Of a stretch of 51,776 nt of DNA, positions 8,201 to 15,052 are shown piece after piece. The stretch is from positions 1 to 51,776 of the IMG/VR virus record IMGVR_UViG_3300028835_000931; one strand, 5' to 3'. A model generated the notes under the pieces. It was not told where the DNA came from. It saw only the letters and a program-made list of their open reading frames with translations, and searched no databases. The DNA comes from a virus. The translations under genes and the position numbers were made by a program. Every line of letters starts with the position of its first letter. Position 1 is the first letter of the stretch.

Positions 8201-10186
8201 AACCTTCCTACCCCCTTGCGTCGCCGGCTCGGTTCGGGGCTCGGGATTATCAGCCCGCTTCAGGTGACCATCGAGCGGAGCATCTGGTACTACCAGCTCG
8301 CCATGCAGCGGGAGGCGGCCAAGCGGGCCGTCGAGCGAGCCGAAGAGGTCGGGCAGATGGGGGCCTGGGTCGAACCAGTAGCTCCGAAGGTCCGACCGAC
8401 CCGTTTCTCGATCGAGGAGATTCTGCCCCAGCTTGAGAAAGCGGGCGTTGACCGCGAGATGTTGGCAGAGGTGGACCCCGAGGACGCTCTGACGATCTGG
8501 CGACCGGACTATCACCCGCGCGGGGTGCCGGTTGAGCGGGTGCGGCGCGGTGACAAGTGGCAGCTCTACCAGTTCCACCCCGACCTGCACCGGGCCATCC
8601 TGGGCATCCAGTATTACCAGTTACCGCCCTGGCTGGATATGACGATCGGGCGCATGACCCGCATGGTCAAGCTGGGGGCCACCACGCTGAGTCCGACCTT
8701 CATGGCCCGGAACCAGGTCCGCGACTTTATGACCTACCTGTTCCAGTCGCCGGAGATTCGGACCATCGGACAGGTCGGGACGCCAGCCGAGATGCTGGCG
8801 GGCTACATCTTCACGATGGCACAGCACCTACGCGGCAAAAAGGGTGACCCGCTCGTCGAACTCGGACTCGATATGGGCATCAGCCTGTCCGCTACGCTCG
8901 GGCTGGACTACCACAGGATCGAGCGCAGTGTTCGCGACATCATGGCCGACAACACGCAGCGTCGAGCCCTGAACATTGTCCGCAGCCCGGTCGATTCCCT
9001 CCGCGACATCATCAGCACGACCGAGCTGTCCAGCCGCATTGCTGAGTTCAAGCACGTCCTGGGCCGGCATGGCTTCACCCGGGGTGACATCGACGCTGGC
9101 AACCTACCCCCACGCGAAGTGCTGATCGAGGCCGTCAACGCCGCCCATGATGTGACGGTCAACTTCAAGCGGCTCGGTTCGGTCGGCAAGCTGCTGAACC
9201 GACTAATCCCGTACTGGAATGCCCCGGTCGAGTCGGCCGACAAGTTCGTCCGAGTCTGGCGGGATCATCCCCAACGGGCCTTTTTCTGGTCGGCTAGCTT
9301 GGCGACCGCAACGTTGATGTACTGGCTGGCCCGGAAAGACGATGACGACTATCAGGAGCAACCCGACTGGCTGAAGTACGGGTACTGGACCGCCACGGAC
9401 GACGACGGCAAGTCGATCGTCCGTGTCCCACGACCGTTCGAGTGGGGCTGGACGATGTCGGCAGGCATCGAGGCCATCCTGAATGCGGCCTACCGCCGGG
9501 AGCCGCATGAGATCGGTCGTTGGGCTTCGGCATTCGTGGAGAGTGCCGCACCACCGATTGCCCCATCGCCGCGACCGATCGTCGAGGCGTACTTCAACTA
9601 CGATACATGGCGTGACCGACCGATCGTACCACCGCACGAGCTTGAGGCCATCGAGCCACGCTATCAGTACCGGCCTTGGACAACCGAACTGATGAAGGCG
9701 TTTGGCGACTACCTAAATGTCTCGCCGGCCAAGCTGGAGCACGTTCTGGAGGGCCAGACAGGCGGGATGTTCACCGCAGTCGTCCGACCGATCGAGCAGA
9801 TTGTACGCGGCGAGCAGCGGCAACCGGCTGAGTGGCCCATCGTGCGGGGCTTCGCCTTCTCGCGGGAGTATTCGGACTCCGTGGACCGATTCTACGAGCG
9901 GGCGAATGAGGTGAACCAGGAGATTGATGCGGCCGAGCGTAAGGGCAAGGTCCCCTACCGGCTCAAGCGTGAGCGTAAGCGGCTCAACCGATACCGTAGC
10001 TGGATTTCCCAGCTTCGCAAGGGGGCTCGGGACTTGCGGACCCGAGAGGAGCGGTTCGAGTACGAGCAGTTCGTCATCGGCCTTGCTCGGAAAGCTCTCA
10101 GGCTGCCCAAGCTTGAACGCTACCCGGTCCCGACCAGGGGGCAAATCAACAGGCTCGTCAGGAAGGCTCGTCGCAGGCAGCAGTAA
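5273..10186 (+). CDS. Giant internal virion protein with HExxH metallopeptidase motif
   Basis: 1637 aa, the largest gene. Helical N-terminal region; Ala/Gly-rich segments near residues 255-330; a Glu/Pro-rich linker near 500-590. A zincin-type motif VVAHEIAHHIDRR follows, with H660, E661 and H664, and a downstream EGFAEYARH that could supply the third ligand. Later segments (LGATTLSPTFMARNQVRDFMTYLF; LNRLIPYWNAPVESADKFVR) resemble polyvalent-protein domains (LPD38-like, from memory) of large phage internal proteins. The protease could remodel the cell wall or process virion proteins. Last gene of the late operon. Confidence 0.8.
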   Translation: MNQVDEYERARQQAAQEGQITFDGFEPEILPDPMLERDMRRFEREQDIYPQGEPPIEQQMREFEIEQVTRPAAWLATEARRRALQLSPDDYRELESSEHFSEKFWEGLRGEFEDRFPTMDFEQFRNVFSKTYELTRQGFRYLATRQVAGTTLDEPARMLRGVPEEDRQAFEFILNGLAADPQVRGRLGEDIPAIAAPVRGLKAGMNALAENVGRLLGGQQANEFFDYTRRAGRVRRMARGPEAKSFVGKAAVQAAEMAPEMAISAALTGPRAAGVLTRLAGPYLYWFNRMIPDAYEEYRSFGIDDTSAAIGAAITSAAEAGIELMVSPARMLGIGVRRKALAAGRQSLSRWLLKQGADFGKEFSEEIFQDGSRLFIAAALESMDKDVDIDWERVIGQRLKDLPQTALSLAFVMGPARAVAGGRMGLEELGRAGWEPMVRPVQPEKPWASTEFEKPERAAEFAREYPELTAKLAETTKTLSRRDPTLRQVAKFEKNTGENRQAVVDALRTAKETEDARQVQEVSEEGARLVEAPREEREPARDLYGRERGEREGVPEAEGREAAEEAVVEEPPPTEPPEARPSAMPAGGLELPVSLEAAPAQPISEHAIVAGLGRIWDVTIRSGRVGGTAAGIYKNVFGRTAPEVIRTKRGFEGNLAVVAHEIAHHIDRRTGIRKAKMPKAVKDEVQRLDYEPNMRRTHEGFAEYARHALTMDDAAEIAPEFHKWFTEQWRPANPELAEKWDQTRDLISRWRAQGAMARGLANISQTRRPAQPEGITRTAWWGERLAYAGHRFYAAMKDELHFGHLFDTSAHARGGADKPGRRLWDILMAFSQAGPTYADRAMKNGPFFVSNERFGQQAGPAFADVFTEIDPNERAEFEVAVWARHAKEAWAKGVNPGMSKEDADWIHENYWNDRYERAANTWTAYNNGLLDVLADSGAISQETADHLKDYWKTFIPLRRLLPASSRALRMGKHQMGNLPTPLRRRLGSGLGIISPLQVTIERSIWYYQLAMQREAAKRAVERAEEVGQMGAWVEPVAPKVRPTRFSIEEILPQLEKAGVDREMLAEVDPEDALTIWRPDYHPRGVPVERVRRGDKWQLYQFHPDLHRAILGIQYYQLPPWLDMTIGRMTRMVKLGATTLSPTFMARNQVRDFMTYLFQSPEIRTIGQVGTPAEMLAGYIFTMAQHLRGKKGDPLVELGLDMGISLSATLGLDYHRIERSVRDIMADNTQRRALNIVRSPVDSLRDIISTTELSSRIAEFKHVLGRHGFTRGDIDAGNLPPREVLIEAVNAAHDVTVNFKRLGSVGKLLNRLIPYWNAPVESADKFVRVWRDHPQRAFFWSASLATATLMYWLARKDDDDYQEQPDWLKYGYWTATDDDGKSIVRVPRPFEWGWTMSAGIEAILNAAYRREPHEIGRWASAFVESAAPPIAPSPRPIVEAYFNYDTWRDRPIVPPHELEAIEPRYQYRPWTTELMKAFGDYLNVSPAKLEHVLEGQTGGMFTAVVRPIEQIVRGEQRQPAEWPIVRGFAFSREYSDSVDRFYERANEVNQEIDAAERKGKVPYRLKRERKRLNRYRSWISQLRKGARDLRTREERFEYEQFVIGLARKALRLPKLERYPVPTRGQINRLVRKARRRQQ

Positions 10187-10220
10187 CCCCGCTGAATCCC
10201 CAATTCCCCCGCACTTCCCC

Positions 10221-10249
10221 TTGACAACGCTTGGCATTCATGCTATTGT
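10221..10249 (+). promoter_or_regulatory. Sigma-70-type promoter for the recombinase unit
   Basis: TTGACA (10221-10226), a 17-nt spacer, then TATTGT (10244-10249). A start near 10256 would put the Shine-Dalgarno (AGGAG, 10256-10260) at the very 5' end of the transcript. The 22 nt at 10212-10233 are identical, in reverse orientation, to 32276-32297 around another promoter, so both may answer to the same factor. Confidence 0.75.
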
Positions 10250-10266
10250 TCTTGCAGGAGAACCCC

Positions 10267-10539
10267 ATGGGCAAGCACACTCCCGATTTCGCCGGCTCGT
10301 TACAGGCTTATACGGATTTCGTTGACCGTGCGATGGGACACTTGGTCGAGGAAAACACCCAGCTTCGCGAGCAACGCGACGAGCTGACAAGAGCGTGCCG
10401 ATCTGCGGGGATTCAGTTAGAAGTATGCGAGTTGATTGTAGTAGATGATGCTGGCTTGAACCCAAATGCAGCGTTCGTCCAGCGACTCCGCGACACGATG
10501 GATAAGTTGAAGGAAGCTCTTGAGAAGGTAAAGCCATGA
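10267..10539 (+). CDS. Small helical protein upstream of recombinase
   Basis: A 90-aa protein (MGKHTPDFAG...). I chose the ATG at 10267 because AGGAG lies 6 nt upstream; the longer frame would begin inside the promoter. Residues 15-50 (QAYTDFVDRAMGHLVEENTQLREQRDEL) and 70-90 look like short coiled coils. It overlaps the recombinase start by ATGA, so the pair is an operon. It could be an accessory or directionality protein for the recombinase, but nothing in the sequence proves that. Confidence 0.75.
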   Translation: MGKHTPDFAGSLQAYTDFVDRAMGHLVEENTQLREQRDELTRACRSAGIQLEVCELIVVDDAGLNPNAAFVQRLRDTMDKLKEALEKVKP

Positions 10540-11276
10540 CCGCCGCCCTCTACGCCCGGTTCAGCCCCCGACCGAAGGACAAACTCAACACCCTGACGCT
10601 GGACGTGCAGCTCGAACGCATGGCGGCCTACTGCGAGCAGCATGGGCTGACGGTCGGGCTGGAGCTGCGCGAGCCAAAGACCAGCGCCAAGACACCGTTG
10701 GAGAAGCGACCCAAGGGAGCCGAGCTGATCGCGGCGATCAAGGCGGGTAAGATTCAGCACGTCGTGGCCTACAGGCTTGACCGGCTGTTCCGCAACATCC
10801 GCGAGGCGCTGAACCGCATTCACGAATGGGACCAGGCGGGCATCAGCATCCACTTCCTCGACTTCATGGGCGGGCAGGTCGATACCAAGAGCCCGATGGG
10901 CCGCTGCATGTTGGCGGTCTGTGCCGCGTTCAAGGAGCTGGAGCGGGAGGAGACTGCGGCACGGACCTCCGAAGCCCTGCGATACCGCCAACGTAACGGC
11001 CTGGCAACGGGCAACCCGCCGTATGGGTGGCGACGCAAAACCATCGACGGCACCACTGTGCTCGTGCCGGATTTGATCGAGCAGGAAGCTGTCGCTTTCA
11101 TTAAACGGTTTGGCGCACTTGGGGAGAGTCACCGCCACATTACGGCACGATTAAACGTACCGCCAATCAAACGGGGGTGCCGCGGCGTCCGCTGGACCCA
11201 CCGCACGGTCGGTCGCATCCTCAAGCGGGCGGAGGCGGGGCTTGAACCTGGAACGTCCCCAGAATTTGCGTGTTGA
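10536..11276 (+). CDS. Serine recombinase (resolvase/invertase family)
   Basis: A 246-aa site-specific recombinase. The N-terminal catalytic domain has ALYARFS with the likely nucleophile S10, the arginine motif YRLDRLFR (R80, R83, R86) and the dimer-helix segment VDTKSPMGRCMLAVCAAFKELERE. The C-terminal 100 residues contain GNPPYGWRR and a basic WTHRTVGRILKR segment, typical DNA-binding parts of these enzymes. It is between small resolvases and large serine integrases in length. It could drive inversion, dimer resolution or integration. The 3' end overlaps a convergent gene by 56 bp. Confidence 0.9.
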   Translation: MTAALYARFSPRPKDKLNTLTLDVQLERMAAYCEQHGLTVGLELREPKTSAKTPLEKRPKGAELIAAIKAGKIQHVVAYRLDRLFRNIREALNRIHEWDQAGISIHFLDFMGGQVDTKSPMGRCMLAVCAAFKELEREETAARTSEALRYRQRNGLATGNPPYGWRRKTIDGTTVLVPDLIEQEAVAFIKRFGALGESHRHITARLNVPPIKRGCRGVRWTHRTVGRILKRAEAGLEPGTSPEFAC

Positions 11277-11487
11277 ACTGGTTGACCAGCTTGAGCAACG
11301 CTACCGGGTGCCCCTTGTGGGCCGTCAGGACCGGCATCTGGCCAGGCTCCAGCGGAATCATCGGGCCGGACCCAGGTGGTAGGCCGGCCAGCAGGATGAC
11401 ACCACCCCCAGCACGGCCCAACAACTCATTGACGAGCTGCTGGGCGCCTACGAGTTCAAGCCCGAGGGCTGTGATGTTCTCGCTCAT
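11221..11487 (-). CDS. Uncharacterised small protein, end of leftward arm
   Basis: An 88-aa protein (MSENITALGLELVGAQQLVNELL...). The start at 11487 lies just after the stop of the upstream gene. The middle is Gly-rich and hydrophobic (LGRAGGGVILLAGLPPGSGP), and the end is Pro-rich (QVQAPPPPA). It is the most distal leftward gene, and its 3' end overlaps the convergent recombinase gene, so transcription of each could affect the other. No family recognised. Confidence 0.65.
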   Translation of the reverse strand: MSENITALGLELVGAQQLVNELLGRAGGGVILLAGLPPGSGPMIPLEPGQMPVLTAHKGHPVALLKLVNQFNTQILGTFQVQAPPPPA

Positions 11488-11489
11488 AG

Positions 11490-11663
11490 CTACTTGCCCT
11501 TGGCCCAAGCACTCCGGAGAGCAACGCCAGTCCAGGCGGTCAGGATCGCGCCGATCGTGCCAGCCATCGTCGTGTCTAGCCAACCTTGGGCATAGGCAAT
11601 CCCGAGCAGGCCCCAGCCGATGGCGCCAAAGTGAACTTTGTAGCCGTCAAGGAACTTCAGCAT
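11490..11663 (-). CDS. Small membrane protein, holin-like candidate
   Basis: A 57-aa protein starting at 11663 with GGGAGACAAAG before ATG. It has two hydrophobic segments (GAIGWGLLGIAYA and GTIGAILTAWTGVAL) and a basic C-terminus (RSAWAKGK). Size and layout fit class II-type holins, and the neighbours are a lipoprotein and other membrane proteins. Function is inferred from topology and context only. Confidence 0.65.
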   Translation of the reverse strand: MLKFLDGYKVHFGAIGWGLLGIAYAQGWLDTTMAGTIGAILTAWTGVALRSAWAKGK

Positions 11664-11862
11664 CTTTGTCTCCCATGTTCAACGGGCGGCTCGTCGGAGC
11701 CGCGAACTCTAAGAAGGTCACCGTTTCGTCGTCCGAGCGGTCGAAGTGGACGTAATGGTGGTGGTCGATCCGCAAAGTGCAGCCCGACAGCAAGATCAGT
11801 GCGGCGACCCCGCCCACGAGCAAAGCCACCGCACCTTTCCGCGACTGTTTCGTTGTCACCAT
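11647..11862 (-). CDS. Small lipoprotein, possible outer-membrane spanin
   Basis: A 71-aa protein (MVTTKQSRKG...). A basic N-terminus and a hydrophobic stretch (AVALLVGGVAALI) lead to the lipobox LLSGC, followed by a short His-rich soluble part (IDHHHYVHF). Small lipoproteins next to holin-like genes are often o-spanins, which help fuse inner and outer membranes at lysis. The upstream 45-aa membrane protein, ending 2 nt before this start, is a candidate partner. Confidence 0.65.
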   Translation of the reverse strand: MVTTKQSRKGAVALLVGGVAALILLSGCTLRIDHHHYVHFDRSDDETVTFLEFAAPTSRPLNMGDKDAEVP

Positions 11863-11864
11863 CA

Positions 11865-12002
11865 CTACAGGCAACCCCACGTCAGCCAGGCGCCAATCGC
11901 AATCACCACGAGGCAAACCACGATGACGAATATCGGCCCGTTGACAGAATCTCGAACCTGCGCGGGCTTACGCGGGTCAGGGATCGGGCGTTGCTTGGTC
12001 AT
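11865..12002 (-). CDS. Small single-span membrane protein
   Basis: A 45-aa protein (MTKQRPIPDPRKPAQVRD...) with one C-terminal membrane segment (PIFVIVVCLVVIAIGAWLTW). The start at 12002 follows GGAAGGGATGACCG and lies inside the 3' end of the 58-aa gene; the stop lies 2 nt from the lipoprotein start. Too short for the ORF threshold, but its RBS and tight packing support it. It may belong to a lysis or envelope group. Confidence 0.6.
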   Translation of the reverse strand: MTKQRPIPDPRKPAQVRDSVNGPIFVIVVCLVVIAIGAWLTWGCL

Positions 12003-12153
12003 CGGTCATCCCTTCCAGTTCTGCAATTATGTCGTCGAGGTCTTGGCCAACTGGTTCCCGTGTCGCCACGGGTGGCAGAACGCCGGGGCGAGCCAGTAGA
12101 ACACGTAAGCTCCGCAGAACCACGATCAGCGTGTCTCGCAACTGGTCATCCAT
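11977..12153 (-). CDS. Uncharacterised 58-aa protein
   Basis: MDDQLRDTLIVVLRSLRVLL... starts at 12153 after GAGGTGACCG, a form of the GGTGACG start-associated sequence seen at several early genes. The N-terminal 20 residues form an amphipathic helix; the C-terminus is acidic (GQDLDDIIAELEGMTDDQA). The 3' end overlaps the next gene's start by 26 nt in another frame. No family recognised. Confidence 0.6.
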   Translation of the reverse strand: MDDQLRDTLIVVLRSLRVLLARPGVLPPVATREPVGQDLDDIIAELEGMTDDQATPDP

Positions 12154-12227
12154 CGGTCACCTCACAAGGTGGCACCGCGCCGACGGTGTGGCGCCGACGC
12201 GATGCCCACAGGAGGAGGAGAGAGAAG

Positions 12228-12524
12228 TCAGTCATCGTCGGCCTTGCTGAAATCCATCTCGCCGTCGAACTCGAATGTCACTTCTGAGCCGAGCGACCAT
12301 CGAGTGCCGGCCGACAGGGGCGCACCGTTGACTCGCACAAGCACCCGACCCTTGGCGTTGCCGTCTTCGAGAAACGCTTGTGCGTCATGCAGTGAGATGT
12401 TCGCGGCCCCCTCACCGCACCCACAAGCGAACGCGAAGATACCGACCAGGATGACGCCCAGCGCGACCTTCATCGCCCAGGCCCAGTGCTCGCCGCGTTG
12501 CGTTTCTCGTTTGGTGAATGGCAT
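12228..12524 (-). CDS. Membrane-anchored or lipoprotein-like protein
   Basis: A 98-aa protein. The start at 12524 has AAAGGA upstream; the longer frame lacks a ribosome site. A hydrophobic stretch (VALGVILVGIFAFACGCG) ends in cysteines that could act as a lipobox, though it is preceded by 18 mostly polar residues. The exported domain is small and beta-rich (RVLVRVNGAPLS, SEVTFEFDGEMDF). Part of the distal cluster of envelope-directed proteins. Confidence 0.65.
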   Translation of the reverse strand: MPFTKRETQRGEHWAWAMKVALGVILVGIFAFACGCGEGAANISLHDAQAFLEDGNAKGRVLVRVNGAPLSAGTRWSLGSEVTFEFDGEMDFSKADDD

Positions 12525-12537
12525 TCCATTTTTCCTT

Positions 12538-12921
12538 TCACATAGCAGCTTCACTCAGAAAAATCAAAAGCGCGTTGTTCTTGCGATGAAGACGATGTTG
12601 CCCAGCCAATGCCTCAACCCGGCCGGGCCGGTCATAACCCATCTTCTTCATCGCGCCTGCCAGCGGCACTATGCGGCGCCCGTAACGGTGGTTGCCATGC
12701 GGCGGGTTCTTCCACACGGCAACTGGAGCCTCACCATCCAGCGGTCGGCGCAGCGCAAGAACCTTCGTCTCCGCGTCGAACAGCAGCGTAGCATGTCCAT
12801 CAAGTCCGGCGTACTTCAAGTCGTCTTCGTGGAAATACGCTCGCCCAGCCTTTGTTAAGGTGACGATACCGGCCGGCACGCGCTCGCTCGTGTTCTTGTT
12901 CCTGTAGACCTGGAGCGCCAC
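12538..12921 (-). CDS. Uncharacterised 127-aa protein, GTG start
   Basis: It starts at a GTG (12921) preceded by GGAAGGATAGACC. The N-terminal half is beta-rich (ALQVYRNKN..., GIVTLTKAGRAYFHEDDL, ATLLFDAETKVLALRRP), and the C-terminal half is basic and helical (RRIVPLAGAMKKMGYDRPGRVEAL). The upstream 28-aa gene's stop lies 3 nt before this start, so they are probably coupled. No family recognised. Confidence 0.7.
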   Translation of the reverse strand: MALQVYRNKNTSERVPAGIVTLTKAGRAYFHEDDLKYAGLDGHATLLFDAETKVLALRRPLDGEAPVAVWKNPPHGNHRYGRRIVPLAGAMKKMGYDRPGRVEALAGQHRLHRKNNALLIFLSEAAM

Positions 12922-12924
12922 GGT

Positions 12925-13011
12925 CTATCCTTCCACCCCCAGAATCACGTAGTCGATGGCCCCCGACAACAGCCGCCAGAGTTCAATGGCCCAGTCCAGA
13001 TAGTAAATCAT
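12925..13011 (-). CDS. 28-aa hydrophobic mini-protein
   Basis: MIYYLDWAIELWRLLSGAIDYVILGVEG starts at 13011 after AAAGGAGCAAGCG, a very good ribosome site. It is mostly hydrophobic with aromatic clusters and could lie in or on the membrane. It sits 3 nt upstream of the GTG start of the 127-aa gene and may couple its translation. Confidence 0.55.
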   Translation of the reverse strand: MIYYLDWAIELWRLLSGAIDYVILGVEG

Positions 13012-13026
13012 CGCTTGCTCCTTTTG

Positions 13027-13056
13027 TAGGTACCCAGAACAAACACACAAAGTCAA
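13027..13056 (-). promoter_or_regulatory. Possible promoter upstream of the 28-aa gene
   Basis: On the minus strand, TTGACT (13051-13056) is followed after 18 nt by TACCTA (13027-13032), just upstream of the AAAGGAG site of the 28-aa gene. The surrounding 12.9-13.15 kb is locally AT-richer than the genome. The -10 box is weak, so this is tentative. Confidence 0.35.
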
Positions 13057-13156
13057 TCGTTTGTCTCCCCTACTCTGTTACTGTAACGTCGAAAATGTCG
13101 TTATGCCGCCAGCACCACCAATTGCGTTGCCACCACCTGATGGCTGTGCCGCCCCC

Positions 13157-13648
13157 TCAGCAACCGCTCCCTTGTGAGAGTAACACCGTAGACTCGCCGT
13201 CGGCAATGCACTGGAACGTGAACCGCACGGGGAAAGGCTCGTCTGAGCACGTCAAGTCCGGCAACCCATTGTGCTGTATGTAGCCACGCCAGTGAAAGTC
13301 GCCGTCGTCGTAATCATAGTCGTTTGGGTCATTCGGGTCAGGATCGATCAGCCAATGCCAAATGTGCCAATCGGCGTCCCAGTCCACGTCCACCCACTCC
13401 ACGCCGGTGCAAACGATGTGCTCGGTGTCATAGTAACACAGCACTTCAACCAAGCGGTACTTGTCGGGGTCTCTGGGGCCACTGGGCTGCACCTTGATGT
13501 CGATATAGAAGTCCTCCCCTTTGGATACCTCGATTACGGCGGGCCAGCCGTACACGTCGATGCCGGGCGGCGGACACTGCGGTATGCGCACGGCCGCGAG
13601 AAGCAAGCCAGCCAGAACAACAGTAATCAGTAACAGCAACTTCCTCAT
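13157..13648 (-). CDS. Secreted protein with signal peptide
   Basis: A 163-aa protein. MRKLLLLITVVLAGLLLAA is a clear signal peptide. The mature part has two beta-rich segments (AVIEVSKGEDFYIDIKVQP and VEVLCYYDTEHIVCTGVEWVDVDWD) and an Asp/Trp-rich middle (DPNDPNDYDYDDGDFHW) that may bind metal. The pattern faintly recalls extracellular Ig- or cohesin-like sandwiches, which is a guess. CAGGAG lies before the start. It may act in the periplasm or at the cell surface. Confidence 0.75.
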   Translation of the reverse strand: MRKLLLLITVVLAGLLLAAVRIPQCPPPGIDVYGWPAVIEVSKGEDFYIDIKVQPSGPRDPDKYRLVEVLCYYDTEHIVCTGVEWVDVDWDADWHIWHWLIDPDPNDPNDYDYDDGDFHWRGYIQHNGLPDLTCSDEPFPVRFTFQCIADGESTVLLSQGSGC

Positions 13649-13667
13649 CGTTCATCTCCTGAAAAGG

Positions 13668-13818
13668 TGCGGCGGGCCGGTGATTTATTGTTGCGGCTGT
13701 CACGGTCAACAGGCGCAATCCTGAGACCTCCTGCCACCAGAGCGACAGTCACTGGCCTCCCTCGTCGCGATACGGCCGCAAGCAGGTCACTGTCCACCCG
13801 CGGTCAGCCGCCGCCGCA
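13668..13818 (-). other. Inverted-repeat-bounded leader element (TGCGGCGG type)
   Basis: Ends are the perfect 8-bp inverted repeats TGCGGCGG (13668-13675) and CCGCCGCA (13811-13818). On the minus strand the 3' arm stops about 14 nt before the CAGGAG site of the secreted-protein gene. The interior has further short inverted repeats and no convincing reading frame. It shares its terminal stem, but not its interior, with elements at 24.57, 28.96 and 29.55 kb. Confidence 0.55.
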
Positions 13819-13831
13819 AGTTCGCTATCTA

Positions 13832-13918
13832 CTACTCTTGAACATAAACAAACGTCTGTCCAACTGACAACGAAGTCATCGGCACCTTTCGCGTGTACGA
13901 GTCGGCTATGGTCGCCAT
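13832..13918 (-). CDS. Possible 28-aa peptide
   Basis: MATIADSYTRKVPMTSLSVGQTFVYVQE starts at 13918. A 9-codon frame (13906-13935) with a stronger ribosome site (AAGGAGTGACC) overlaps its start and could act as an upstream leader. Both fill the gap downstream of the 114-aa gene. Evidence is only local translation signals and a sensible composition. Confidence 0.35.
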   Translation of the reverse strand: MATIADSYTRKVPMTSLSVGQTFVYVQE

Positions 13919-13937
13919 GTTTTTTCACCCAGCATGG

Positions 13938-14282
13938 TCACTCCTTTTTCGCCACTAGTACGTCGAGCCGCTTATGCACTGCCTTGAAACCATCGTGGGT
14001 TTCTTTCCGCATCTCGCGGAGCTGCTCCTTCGTCTCGTTCTGTGACTTGTGGATCGCCTCTTGGTGAGCCCCGAGCCCCGCGATCGCCGCCGTGTTGGCC
14101 GAGATGCCATCCCCGTGGTCGCGGCAGACCTGGCCCAGCCCTGGCTTGCAGTTCGGGCCGTTCTGCCGGTTGTTCCGCCGCCGCTCGACTATACTGCCGA
14201 CAACCCCGCCCGAAAGCAGCACGCCGAGTGCTATACCGATTATCTCGGTCGCGTTGAGGGCCTGGACGGCGAGCATCAGCAT
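13938..14282 (-). CDS. Membrane-anchored coiled-coil protein
   Basis: A 114-aa protein. The N-terminal segment (IIGIALGVLLSGGVVGSIV) spans the membrane, followed by a basic patch (ERRRNNRQNG). The C-terminal 50 residues are a charged coiled coil (HQEAIHKSQNETKEQLREMRKETHDGFKAVHKRLDVL). One span plus a periplasmic coiled coil is the layout of i-spanins and some holin-associated proteins. GGGAGGTGGGGG precedes the start, which is just after the stop of the upstream gene. It may pair with the lipoprotein at 11.7 kb. Confidence 0.7.
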   Translation of the reverse strand: MLMLAVQALNATEIIGIALGVLLSGGVVGSIVERRRNNRQNGPNCKPGLGQVCRDHGDGISANTAAIAGLGAHQEAIHKSQNETKEQLREMRKETHDGFKAVHKRLDVLVAKKE

Positions 14283-14803
14283 CCCCCACCTCCCGGAACC
14301 GCTCCCGAAACGCCTTGGGTAGTATCTTGCCCCGGCTGGTTTGGTTTCGTGCGATCCTGGCGCCAGAGGCCCCCCTGTGTGCAGGATTCCTTGCCAAGTC
14401 GAACACGTGCCATCTCATCAGCAGACGCACCCGGTCCACCAGGCGGGACTCGCGACGGTCGGATAAGTTCCAAGGCCTCAGATATGTTATCGGACGGCAA
14501 CGTAGCCCCGAGCTCAAAATCGCCCTCCTGTTGAATCTCCCCACCCAAGGCTCTGATTTTGGCTAGAGCAGCTTTCACGCCCCGGCCTGATTTGTAGCAC
14601 AGATAGATGCTCAGTCGGTCACCATCCATCGCTACGTAGCCATCGCGACCTACAATCGCGTCCCAGCGGTCTTCGGCTCCGGCAAAAGCCTGGCGCGCAG
14701 CGGGGATACGAGGCTTGCACCGAGCAGGAGGAACAGGGCCGCCATCATGCAGATTTCGCGTGCGAAGACGATGCTGTTTGGCGTAGCCAAGAAGGTCGAA
14801 CAT
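14276..14803 (-). CDS. Uncharacterised 175-aa protein
   Basis: It starts at 14803, directly after the TAG of the upstream gene. The middle (residues about 45-110: DRWDAIVGRDGYVAMDGDRLSIYLCYKSGRGVKAALAKIRALGGEI) looks like an alpha/beta fold; both flanks are low-complexity (Pro, Gly and Arg), and the end is GGGGC. The stop is coupled to the start of the membrane coiled-coil gene. No family recognised. Confidence 0.65.
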   Translation of the reverse strand: MFDLLGYAKQHRLRTRNLHDGGPVPPARCKPRIPAARQAFAGAEDRWDAIVGRDGYVAMDGDRLSIYLCYKSGRGVKAALAKIRALGGEIQQEGDFELGATLPSDNISEALELIRPSRVPPGGPGASADEMARVRLGKESCTQGGLWRQDRTKPNQPGQDTTQGVSGAVPGGGGC

Positions 14804-15052
14804 CTAGCACCTGCCAGCTATATCGCGGTCCGGCCCGTCCTGGCATCTCTGACTACCGGGCTGCCCCGCAGAATCGCCTGACGGGGCTGAGAATCGCTTT
14901 TTGGGGGTGCTGAAGCGTCTCCGGCAGGATGGGCGGTTGTGTTCGATTGCCGCCTTGATACGCGGCCAAACCTCCTCGTCATAGCCCGAGTCATCTGCGG
15001 ACCACTCATCGAGGAGGACAGACAACCGTGCATACCTCTCAAGCCTGCTCAT
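14804..15052 (-). CDS. Uncharacterised 82-aa protein with duplicated end/leader
   Basis: MSRLERYARLSVLLDEWSADD... starts at 15052 after GGTAGGTGGGCC. An acidic N-terminal helix is followed by a basic Ser/Arg-rich end. Its last codons (DRDIAGRC) and stop region repeat, almost exactly, the leader in front of its own start (15057-15079 versus 14810-14830). The repeat therefore supplies a ribosome site for two consecutive genes and looks like a local duplication. Confidence 0.6.
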   Translation of the reverse strand: MSRLERYARLSVLLDEWSADDSGYDEEVWPRIKAAIEHNRPSCRRRFSTPKKRFSAPSGDSAGQPGSQRCQDGPDRDIAGRC

